From: Candidatus Aminicenantota bacterium
GTDB taxonomy: Bacteria; Acidobacteriota; Aminicenantia; UBA2199
Length of the DNA: 13,984 nt
Assembly: GCA_023137075.1 (NCBI GenBank)
Contig: JAGLQA010000080.1
Location: 1-13,984 of the forward strand
Reading direction: 5' to 3'
The notes below the pieces were generated by a model. The model did no database searches. It had not been told where the DNA came from and saw only the letters and a list, made by a program, of their open reading frames with translations. The position numbers and the translations under genes are program-made. Shown in pieces: positions 6,924-13,874 of this stretch; the first letter of the stretch is position 1; each line of letters begins with the position of its first letter.

Positions 6924-8042
6924 ATGATTAAAATGAAGGCAAATTTTATAGGTCAATTTGGGGTGGGCATCAGAAATATTGTCCCCCTGACAATCATCTT
7001 CATGATGCTGTTTTTTTCTTGTTTGTCTGCCGAAGAATTGCGGCCCATCAGGGATAACGTGGGATTCTGCTGGAAAAAGGAGCAAGTAAACCGTTTGCTG
7101 GATTATTTGAAATCTTCATCTCCAGGGCAGGATGAAACTAACAGCGATCTTCCTGCCCTTATTGCCGGGATTTCACCCCATGATGATTATCTCTATGCCG
7201 GCCGGGTCTATTATCCTCTATTCAAAAACATCAAAACTAAGGAAGTAGTCATCTTCGGGGTGACTCACGGTACTGTCAGAAAAACTATCGATGATCCGCG
7301 AAATATACTGATTTTTGATGATTATAAATATTGGCGCGGACCCTATAAAAATATTGAGGTGTCGGGGTTAAGGGCGTTTCTAAAAAAAAATCTTGACCGG
7401 AAGCATTATATGGTCAACAATAAAGCGCACCGGCTTGAGCATTCCATCGAGGCATTGATCCCCTTTTTACAGCATTTTAACCGGGATATAAAAATCACCC
7501 CCATAATGGTAACGGCTATGAATTTCAGCCGCATGGTGCACCTATCCAATGAATTAGCCACCCATATCGGCACCTACATTCGACAAAATAATCTGAAGTT
7601 AGGAGAAGATATTTTTTTCCTGGTTTCTTCCGACGCGAACCACTATGGTAAAGATTTTGACAATATTGTATTTGGCGAAGATGAGCGGGCGCACAAATTG
7701 GGAACAGGCAGTGATAAACGGATTGCCGTCGCTTTTCTCTCCGGTCAAATATCAAAGGCGAAGATAGCGGAATTAACCGGTAAACTCTGGGGAAAAACCT
7801 ATACCGAATACGGAGACCGGGTCTGGTGCGGTAAATTTTCCATTCCCTTCGGTATGTTGACCATTCGCAAGGTTGTGCAAAAATCGCATCCCGGGATGTC
7901 CCTGACGGGGAAAGTTCTGATCTATTCCGACACCTATTCGGAAGGTGTACTCCCGTTAAAGAAACCCGGTTACGGCATCACGGCGCCTTTTTCGCTCAAG
8001 CACTGGGTCGGATTTTTCTCTACCGCTTTTTATTTAGAATAA
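6924..8042 (+). CDS. Exported Memo-like protein (AmmeMemoRadiSam system protein B family)
   Basis: The Memo family resembles LigB-type extradiol dioxygenases and binds a metal (copper or iron reported for human MEMO1); the bacterial reaction is not established. Signature segments are SPHDDYLYAG (84-93), VTHG (113-116), EHSIEALIPFLQ (172-183), SSDANHYG (235-242) and WCG (301-303). Candidate ligands H86, H115, H240 and C302, with D237, line up with H49, H81, H192, C244 and D189 of human MEMO1. An N-terminal hydrophobic stretch (about 20-36, ending SCLSAEE) is a signal peptide; a lipobox is poor (FFS before C33). The length, 372 residues, exceeds the ~270-300 of cytoplasmic relatives because of this extension. 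The start at 6924 has GAGG 7-8 bases upstream. The usual partners, an AMMECR1 protein and a radical SAM enzyme, are absent here. Confidence 0.82.
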   Translation: MIKMKANFIGQFGVGIRNIVPLTIIFMMLFFSCLSAEELRPIRDNVGFCWKKEQVNRLLDYLKSSSPGQDETNSDLPALIAGISPHDDYLYAGRVYYPLFKNIKTKEVVIFGVTHGTVRKTIDDPRNILIFDDYKYWRGPYKNIEVSGLRAFLKKNLDRKHYMVNNKAHRLEHSIEALIPFLQHFNRDIKITPIMVTAMNFSRMVHLSNELATHIGTYIRQNNLKLGEDIFFLVSSDANHYGKDFDNIVFGEDERAHKLGTGSDKRIAVAFLSGQISKAKIAELTGKLWGKTYTEYGDRVWCGKFSIPFGMLTIRKVVQKSHPGMSLTGKVLIYSDTYSEGVLPLKKPGYGITAPFSLKHWVGFFSTAFYLE

Positions 8043-8070
8043 ACCCCGCGGAGTCCAAAGGAGAATAAAA

Positions 8071-9129
8071 ATGAACTATTCAAAAAAAATCAGGCTTTTA
8101 GGAATTGTCTGGCTGCTGATATGTTTTCTTTCGACCGGACACATATCCGGGCGGGAGAAAGAACCGGCTGATACCTTTGGCATCGTCATTCACGGAGGAG
8201 CCGGAGTGATTGCGAAGAAGACCATGAATGCAAAAAATGAGAGGTTATACCGGGAAAAATTGACAGAAGCTTTAACCGCCGGGTACCGGATCCTGGAAAA
8301 TAACGGCAGCAGTGTAGACGCTGTCGAAGCTGCGATAAAAGTAATGGAAGATTCCCCGCTTTTTAATTCCGGGAAAGGAGCGGTCTTTACCGGGGAGGGC
8401 GCCAATGAATTGGACGCCTCCATAATGGACGGAAAAACACTAAATGCCGGGGCAGTAGCCGGGGTGCGGCGCATCAAAAACCCGGTATCCCTGGCCCGTT
8501 TGGTAATGGAAAAATCTCCGCATGTGCTGCTTGTAGGAGAGGGCGCCGAAGCCTTTGCCAGGCAGGAAGGGATGGATTGGGTTTCACCCGACTACTTTTT
8601 TACTAAAAGGCGCTGGAAAGCCCTGCAAAAAATAAAAGCAAAAGAAAAGAAAGAGAAGAAAAAAACATCGCCCGGAAAAAACGCCTTGAATTCAATACGA
8701 AACGAAGAAACGGGGAAGTTCGGCACCGTGGGAGCCGTCGCCTTAGATAAAAACGGGAACCTCGCAGCCGGCACATCGACCGGCGGCATGATGAATAAAA
8801 AATTCGGACGGGTGGGCGATTCCCCGGTAATAGGGGCCGGCACTTACGCCAATAACAAAACCTGTGCCGTATCTGCCACCGGTCACGGTGAATATTTTAT
8901 CCGGTCTGTAGCTTCCTATGATATTTCTGCTTTGATGGAATATAAAGGTCTGAATTTACGGGAAGCCTCCGAATTGGTGGTGGAAAAACTGAAAAAATTA
9001 GGTGGAATAGGCGGTTTTATTGCTATCGACGGCAGGGGCAACATTTCCATGCCCTTCAGTTCGGCAGGGATGTTCCGCGGTTACGCGCTGAAAGGCAAAA
9101 AACCAACCGTAAAAATGTACAAAGAATAA
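8071..9129 (+). CDS. Exported isoaspartyl peptidase / plant-type L-asparaginase (Ntn-hydrolase)
   Basis: This family cleaves isoaspartyl peptides (damaged Asp/Asn linkages) and L-asparagine. It matures by cutting itself before a threonine that becomes the nucleophile. The predicted nucleophile is T219 in KFGTVGAV. The other active-site residues fit the E. coli EcAIII spacing exactly: T237 in GTSTGG, R247 and D250 in GRVGD, and T270 in SATGHG. The N-terminal HGGAG (41-45) is also conserved. The region before T219 (about 183-215) is a lysine-rich linker, as expected for a segment lost in maturation. Unlike the cytoplasmic E. coli enzyme, it begins with a signal peptide (MNYSKKIRLLGIVWLLICFL and on). 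AAGGAG lies 7 bases before the ATG. It follows the Memo-like gene by 28 bases, so the two should share a transcript. Confidence 0.93.
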   Translation: MNYSKKIRLLGIVWLLICFLSTGHISGREKEPADTFGIVIHGGAGVIAKKTMNAKNERLYREKLTEALTAGYRILENNGSSVDAVEAAIKVMEDSPLFNSGKGAVFTGEGANELDASIMDGKTLNAGAVAGVRRIKNPVSLARLVMEKSPHVLLVGEGAEAFARQEGMDWVSPDYFFTKRRWKALQKIKAKEKKEKKKTSPGKNALNSIRNEETGKFGTVGAVALDKNGNLAAGTSTGGMMNKKFGRVGDSPVIGAGTYANNKTCAVSATGHGEYFIRSVASYDISALMEYKGLNLREASELVVEKLKKLGGIGGFIAIDGRGNISMPFSSAGMFRGYALKGKKPTVKMYKE

Positions 9130-9176
9130 GCCTCGTACAACTTTAGCCCTACATTTCTATTACAACTTTTGACCGA

Positions 9177-9204
9177 TTGACAATTAAAAAAAAACAAATA
9201 TACT
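9177..9204 (+). promoter_or_regulatory. Strong sigma70-type promoter for the S8 protease
   Basis: A perfect TTGACA (9177-9182), a 16-base A-rich spacer and TATACT (9199-9204) make this the best plus-strand promoter in the window. The -10 lies in TATACTATAG, the same 10 bases found at the gamma-glutamyltransferase promoter. Transcription would start near 9211, giving a ~105-base leader. Confidence 0.7.
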
Positions 9205-9227
9205 ATAGCACTCAAATCATTCATAAG

Positions 9228-9246
9228 TTCGTGTTTTCAACATGAA
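9228..9246 (+). promoter_or_regulatory. Hairpin in the S8 protease leader
   Basis: TTCGTGTT (9228-9235) pairs with AACATGAA (9239-9246) over 8 positions, one of them G-U, around a TTC loop. It lies close to the predicted 5' end of the transcript, where it could protect the mRNA. A GGAGGT at 9248-9253 follows but has no start codon at a suitable distance. No known riboswitch class is recognised. Confidence 0.3.
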
Positions 9247-9314
9247 TGGAGGTATAAATCGCAGGTTTAAGCTTTAGCAGCATTAAAATACTTTAAACGA
9301 AAAAGGAGGACTTT

Positions 9315-10574
9315 ATGAAAAAGAAAATTTTGATTGTTTTAGCGATTTTTGTTTTCACCGTTATGTCGTTTGCCGGTAAATGGGTGATTGAAGGCGATAA
9401 TTTGCCCGCAGACCTGGAAAGCCGGATTCAAGCAGCCGGTGGCACACTGGTCGGAACCTTAGATGCCCTTGGTATTGCGTTGGTGGAATTTGCTAACGAG
9501 GCCGATGCCCGAACCCTCGAAGCGATAGGTTTGAATGTGATGCCTGATGTTATTATTAATTGGATACCTGATGTTGATGAGTATGCCCATGCTGCCGGCA
9601 TCGGGGACAATGAAACCTTTTACGGATTTCAGTGGCATTTACCAGTCATTCAAGCTGACCTGGCCTGGGATGAAGGCGTGACCGGCGCCGGCGCCCGGGT
9701 TGCCGTGTTGGATACCGGCATCTGGTATTACCATCCCGATGTGATGGGAAATATCGATTATGCGGCCAGTGCGTCCTTTGTGCCCTATGAACCCGATTAC
9801 TTAGATGAAAGAGGTCACGGCACCCATGTAGCCGGAATAATCGCTGCGGCGGATAACGACTGGGGATCAATCGGAGTTGCACCGGATGCGACGCTGATTG
9901 CCGTCAAGGTATTGGATAATACCGGTTCAGGTTCTTTTTATTGGATAACCGAAGGTATCTATCATGCCGTTGCCCATAATGCGGATATTATCAATATGAG
10001 CTTAGGCGGTTACCTGAAAAAGAATGGAAATCCCCCCTATTACACTGCGTCTGATGCCGCTGCTCTCAAAAACATGATAAACAAAGCGATAACCTATGCA
10101 TCATCCCAGGGCGTTTTGGTCGTATGCGCGGCAGGGAACGAAGGAGTTGATCTTCAATACCTGGGGAACATAATATTGATTCCCGGAGAATTGGGGAACG
10201 GACTGACTATCTCGGCAACCGGCCCGGTAGGATTGCAAAATTTTGACAACCCGGCCCATTACACCAACTACGGTAAAGGAGCCATAGACTTAGCCGCTCC
10301 CGGCGGCGATTGGCTGCTCTGGCCTAACCCCGGCTGGCACCTTGATATGGTTTTCAGTACCACGGTTGGCGGCTGGATGTGGGCAGCCGGAACCAGCATG
10401 GCAGCCCCCAATGTATCCGGAGTGGCTGCTTTAGTTATCTCCAAATACGGTAAAATGAGCGTGGGGCAATTAAAAAATCATTTGACCCAGACTGCCGATG
10501 ATTTAGGTAAACCCGGGAACGATGACTACTACGGTAAAGGAAGAATAAACGCCTATAAAGCCGTAACAAAATAG
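9315..10574 (+). CDS. Exported subtilisin-like serine protease (peptidase S8)
   Basis: This is a secreted endopeptidase of 419 residues. A signal peptide (1-20) is followed by an inhibitor-like pro-region (~21-100) and the S8 catalytic domain. The triad is D133 in VAVLDTGI, H168 in GHGTHVAG and S361 in GTSMAAPNVSG, with oxyanion N275 in CAAGNEG. The domain ends ~50 residues after the serine, so there is no C-terminal PPC, sorting or repeat domain. A tryptophan-rich insertion (about 333-356, including WLLWPNPGW and GGWMW) precedes the serine and is unusual; it may shape the substrate cleft or contact a surface. AAGGAGG lies 5 bases before the ATG. The gene has its own strong promoter and terminator, so it is monocistronic. 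It probably supplies peptides for the exported Ntn-hydrolases on either side. Confidence 0.95.
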   Translation: MKKKILIVLAIFVFTVMSFAGKWVIEGDNLPADLESRIQAAGGTLVGTLDALGIALVEFANEADARTLEAIGLNVMPDVIINWIPDVDEYAHAAGIGDNETFYGFQWHLPVIQADLAWDEGVTGAGARVAVLDTGIWYYHPDVMGNIDYAASASFVPYEPDYLDERGHGTHVAGIIAAADNDWGSIGVAPDATLIAVKVLDNTGSGSFYWITEGIYHAVAHNADIINMSLGGYLKKNGNPPYYTASDAAALKNMINKAITYASSQGVLVVCAAGNEGVDLQYLGNIILIPGELGNGLTISATGPVGLQNFDNPAHYTNYGKGAIDLAAPGGDWLLWPNPGWHLDMVFSTTVGGWMWAAGTSMAAPNVSGVAALVISKYGKMSVGQLKNHLTQTADDLGKPGNDDYYGKGRINAYKAVTK

Positions 10575-10595
10575 GAAAACATTCACTATAATTTT

Positions 10596-10628
10596 AAAGG
10601 GAGGTTAGAAATAACCTCCTTTTTTTTT
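10596..10628 (+). terminator. Intrinsic terminator after the S8 protease
   Basis: GGAGGTTA (10600-10607) pairs perfectly with TAACCTCC (10612-10619) around a GAAA tetraloop, and A/G bases below the stem can extend the pairing into the T-run. Nine T's follow the stem (10620-10628). It separates the protease transcript from the gamma-glutamyltransferase promoter. Confidence 0.92.
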
Positions 10629-10668
10629 CTTCTTATTTACAAATTCCAAAACAAACTTTCGCTTTTGT

Positions 10669-10697
10669 TAGGCAAAAAGAAAAAAAATGTGTATACT
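10669..10697 (+). promoter_or_regulatory. Promoter for the gamma-glutamyltransferase operon
   Basis: TAGGCA (10669-10674, four of six matches to TTGACA), a 17-base spacer and TATACT (10692-10697) lie between the upstream terminator and the gene. The -10 is embedded in TATACTATAG, identical to the S8 protease promoter. The predicted leader is only ~25 bases. Confidence 0.58.
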
Positions 10698-10729
10698 ATA
10701 GGGTGAATCCGCGGCAAAAGGAGTAACAA

Positions 10730-12439
10730 ATGGCCAAAGTAAATATCTTAAGTTTATTATTGATTTTGCTGATTTTTTGCTTAAGTATGGCGCTTTTTTC
10801 AGCCGATCGTTTAACGGGTAAAATGTTTGCCACCCGGTCGGAGGTGATTTCAACCGAAGGCATGGTGTGCGCCAGCCAACCCCTGGCAGTGCAGATCGGC
10901 ATCGCTATCCTGAAAAAAGGAGGAAATGCCATCGATGCGGCGATTGCCGTTAACGCTGCCTTAGGCTTGATGGAGCCCACCAGCAGCGGTATCGGAGGCG
11001 ACCTGTTTGCCATTGTCTACGACAGCAAAACAAAACGACTCTACGGTCTCAACTCCAGTGGCCCCTCCCCAATGGCCTTATCCCTGAAACACTTTAAAGA
11101 AAAGGGCCACAAAAGGGTACCCTATTACGGCCCCCTGTCCTGGACCGTGCCGGGCTGCGTGGACGGCTGGTTCGAACTGCACAAAAAATTCGGCAAATTG
11201 CCGATGAAAGATATTTTGGCCCCGGCAATCTCCTATGCGAAAAAGGGCTTCCCCCTTTCGGAATTGATTGCCCTATACTGGCAAATTTCCGTAGAACGAT
11301 TCGCTAAGTATGAAAACTTTCAAAAGCTCTATGCCCCAGGTGGGAAACTGCTGAAAAAAGGCGATATTTTCAAAAACCCGGAATTAGCAAAAACCCTGAG
11401 CCTGATTGCCGAAAAAGGCCGGGATGTTTTCTACAAGGGTGAGATTGCCGGGACAATAGCCCGGTATTCCGAACGAGTGGGTGGGTTCTTCCGCTGTGAG
11501 GATTTTGCCGATTACCATGCCGAATGGGTGGAACCCTTATCCGCAAATTACAAAGGTTACGATGTGTGGGAGCTTCCGCCTAACGGACAGGGGATAGCGG
11601 TTCTGCAGATGCTCAACATGCTGAAAAAACTCGATTTAAAATCCATGGGCCACAACTCTGCCCAATACCTGCACACCCTGGTCGAGATGAAAAAAATCGT
11701 TTATGAGGACCGGGCCCGGTTTTATGCGGATCCGAAATTCGCAAAACTACCGATTGAGAAACTACTATCCCCTGAATACGCGGAAGAACGTTTGAAACTT
11801 TACGATCCGGATAAAGCCCTGAAGGAATTGCCTTACCATGACAAAGCACTTGAAAAAGGAGATACGATTTACCTGACCGTGGTGGACAAAGATCGCAATG
11901 CCGTATCCTTAATCCAGAGTAATTATGCCGGTTTCGGCTCCGGGATGGTACCGGACGGCCTGGGATTCTGCCTGCAGGACCGGGGCGCCCTGTTCAATCT
12001 CGAAAAGGAACACCTGAATGTGTTCGAGCCGGGCAAACGGCCATTTCACACCATCATTCCCGCCATGGTCACCAAAGACGGTAAACCCGTCTTTACCTTC
12101 GGTGTAATGGGCGGTTCGATGCAGCCCCAGGGTCATGTCCAGGTGCTTTTGAATATCATCGAATTCGGCATGAACATCCAGGAAGCGGGAGATGCCCCCA
12201 GGTTCCGGCACGGTGGTTCTTCCCAGCCCGATTACGGCGTGATGACCGATGGCGGCGTGGTCTATTTAGAGAGTGGGATTTCGCCTGAAACCATACGGGA
12301 GCTGCTGGGCAAAGGTCAGCAAATCTCCAAAACCGCAGGGGGGTTTGGCGGTTACCAGGGCATATGGATCGATGCCGTAAGAGGGATTTTAATCGGCGGC
12401 AGTGAATCGCGTAAAGACGGTTGTGCCACCGGGTATTAA
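10730..12439 (+). CDS. ggt: Exported gamma-glutamyltransferase-family Ntn-hydrolase
   Basis: This family cleaves gamma-glutamyl amides such as glutathione and transfers or hydrolyses the glutamyl group. The precursor cuts itself in two at a threonine. The 569 residues have the normal length, with a signal peptide (1-25). The nucleophile is T379 in KGDTIYLTVVD, which aligns with TTHYSVVD of the E. coli enzyme (T391). The oxyanion glycines are in VMGGS (459-463). Two features differ from classical GGT. The substrate-carboxylate arginine (E. coli R114) aligns with S110 in LNSSGPSP, and the segment after LQDRGALF lacks an obvious lid loop. It may therefore be a lidless YwrD-like hydrolase or an acylase of the cephalosporin-acylase type rather than a true glutathione transferase. 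AAGGAG lies 6 bases before the ATG. Confidence 0.88.
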   Translation: MAKVNILSLLLILLIFCLSMALFSADRLTGKMFATRSEVISTEGMVCASQPLAVQIGIAILKKGGNAIDAAIAVNAALGLMEPTSSGIGGDLFAIVYDSKTKRLYGLNSSGPSPMALSLKHFKEKGHKRVPYYGPLSWTVPGCVDGWFELHKKFGKLPMKDILAPAISYAKKGFPLSELIALYWQISVERFAKYENFQKLYAPGGKLLKKGDIFKNPELAKTLSLIAEKGRDVFYKGEIAGTIARYSERVGGFFRCEDFADYHAEWVEPLSANYKGYDVWELPPNGQGIAVLQMLNMLKKLDLKSMGHNSAQYLHTLVEMKKIVYEDRARFYADPKFAKLPIEKLLSPEYAEERLKLYDPDKALKELPYHDKALEKGDTIYLTVVDKDRNAVSLIQSNYAGFGSGMVPDGLGFCLQDRGALFNLEKEHLNVFEPGKRPFHTIIPAMVTKDGKPVFTFGVMGGSMQPQGHVQVLLNIIEFGMNIQEAGDAPRFRHGGSSQPDYGVMTDGGVVYLESGISPETIRELLGKGQQISKTAGGFGGYQGIWIDAVRGILIGGSESRKDGCATGY

Positions 12440-12479
12440 ATCGGAAAAATAGAATGCCGAAGTGAAAAAGTCAGAAGTA

Positions 12480-13232
12480 ATGATATATAGGATCACATCG
12501 AGATCAAACCCGAAGGTAAAGGAGCTGCTCAAAGAAAAGGATAATTATTTCATTTTTGAAGGTGAAAAACTGGTTCGGGATATCTTGCAGCGTGATATGA
12601 AAATATCGAAACTGATTATCAACAACCGCGAAGAGGGGAAATTAAATATTTCCGGAAAAAGTATTCATGAGATATGGTATGTTCATGAACAGGTTCTTAG
12701 AAAAATTTCTTCCTTGAAGGAGAGTGCGGATTTTTTAGCTGTTTTGAAGATAAAAAAGAGAAAAATTAACCTGAACAAAGCCCGGATCGTCATCGGCATT
12801 CATGATGTGCAGGACCCCGGAAATGTGGGCACCATATTCAGGTGTGCGGCGGCCTTTGGAATCGATTCCATCGCTTTAACCGGCGCTTCCGTGAATCCCA
12901 ATAATTCCAGGTTTTTACGTGCCGCGCAAACGTCCTTCCTCGAGGTAGATTTCCAGGAGTTTGAGGATGTTGAGACCCTGATAAAAAAAGCAAAGGCGAA
13001 AAACTATCATATCTACTTAACATCCGCCGGTTTTCCGGGTGAGGAAAATCCGGTTCCCATGGATGAAGTCCACTTTCCCTGTGTAATTATATTCGGTAAT
13101 GAAGGCCAGGGGTTGAAAGAGGCGTTATTTACCCGCTTCCCCATGCTGCGCATTCCCCAGAACAAGGATGTGGAATCCCTCAATGTCGGCGTCAGCGCCT
13201 GTATCATCATGTACGCGATAACTAAAAGCTAA
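12480..13232 (+). CDS. RNA 2'-O-methyltransferase, SpoU/TrmH family (TsnR/YsgA-like)
   Basis: This is the second SpoU-type enzyme in the window, with 250 residues from the ATG at 12480. The N-terminal region (NPKVKELL, then FIFEGEKLVRDIL) is the substrate-binding domain typical of YsgA/TsnR-like members. The knotted domain carries motif 1 DVQDPGNVGTIFRCAAAFG (N115, R121), motif 2 IIFGNEGQG and motif 3 IPQNKDVESLNVGVSA. It should methylate a ribose in rRNA or tRNA; the site cannot be told from sequence. A GTG at 12462 would add six residues. I prefer the ATG because family proteins begin just before the NPK motif, but neither start has a good ribosome site. It lies 40 bases after ggt with no terminator between, so co-transcription is likely. 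It differs clearly from the RlmB-like gene at the left edge. Confidence 0.88.
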   Translation: MIYRITSRSNPKVKELLKEKDNYFIFEGEKLVRDILQRDMKISKLIINNREEGKLNISGKSIHEIWYVHEQVLRKISSLKESADFLAVLKIKKRKINLNKARIVIGIHDVQDPGNVGTIFRCAAAFGIDSIALTGASVNPNNSRFLRAAQTSFLEVDFQEFEDVETLIKKAKAKNYHIYLTSAGFPGEENPVPMDEVHFPCVIIFGNEGQGLKEALFTRFPMLRIPQNKDVESLNVGVSACIIMYAITKS

Positions 13233-13268
13233 ATTATGAATGGAGTTTCCGTCCGGTAGAGCGCCTTG

Positions 13269-13874
13269 TTAGCCCCTGAAATCAGGATAGAGTTTTTTCA
13301 CACACTCCGGACAGATAGTATGTGAAAATTGAGCCTCTGTTCTTTTGCTTATATAATTCTCTATTTGCATCCAACTGTCTTGATTCTTGAGGTCCGTTCC
13401 CTCAAGTCTTATTTTTTTACAATTGGCACATATCGGCAAAATACCTTCCAGCCTTTTAATATGAGAAAGGGCTTTCTCCAACTCATCGATTTTCCTCTTG
13501 AGTAGCGTTTCGTTATTATCGAGAGAAATAATCATGGAGTTAAATGCTTCAGAGAATTCACCCATAAAATCGACTCGCTGACCAAAATCGCCCTTTGCAA
13601 CTTGTTTTGCCTGCCATGTGAGATGGAGCAGGCGGGAATGTAATTCCTTGAAAGGTGAACCAAGAAAATTCTTTGGCGGAAGTCTTATCTCGTCTAATTT
13701 CCCTCTCGATAATGGAATGATGAACTCATGTGTCTCTTTCATAAAGGCGATAAGTTGATTCAACATAACTGCAAGTTTGTGTTTGCTTTCATCGGCAATC
13801 TTCCCGGTGTCAATTTTTTCCGGAATTCTGCCTTGCAAGAGGATGGCAAGTTTTTCAATGGCTTCATAAATCAT
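13269..13874 (-). CDS. Soluble HAMP-like signalling protein with C-terminal four-cysteine module
   Basis: This 201-residue protein has no membrane segment. Residues ~85-120 (HLTWQAKQVAKGDFGQRVDF and on) match the HAMP-like linker found in soluble PAS/histidine-kinase proteins. A coiled coil (~120-142) follows. The C-terminus carries two CxxC pairs: C149/C152 in LPICANCKKIR and C188/C191 in HTICPECVKKLYP. That C-terminal module is common behind PAS or receiver domains in environmental bacteria. The four cysteines look metal-binding, probably zinc, but this is unproven. There is no kinase, cyclase or receiver domain, so it is likely an adaptor. AAGGAG lies 5 bases before the ATG, and the ATG overlaps the stop of the upstream V4R gene (ATGA), which implies coupled translation. 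It converges on the RNA methyltransferase with a 36-base gap. Confidence 0.82.
   Translation of the reverse strand: MIYEAIEKLAILLQGRIPEKIDTGKIADESKHKLAVMLNQLIAFMKETHEFIIPLSRGKLDEIRLPPKNFLGSPFKELHSRLLHLTWQAKQVAKGDFGQRVDFMGEFSEAFNSMIISLDNNETLLKRKIDELEKALSHIKRLEGILPICANCKKIRLEGTDLKNQDSWMQIENYISKRTEAQFSHTICPECVKKLYPDFRG

Noticed and set aside
9242..9277. An 11-codon upstream ORF in the S8 protease leader.
   Set aside because: It has no ribosome site and its start lies inside the 3' arm of a hairpin. There is no sign that it is translated.
9646..9882. Arginine-rich antisense ORF inside the S8 protease.
   Set aside because: It is the complement of a conserved catalytic region, with no start signal and a biased composition typical of a shadow frame.
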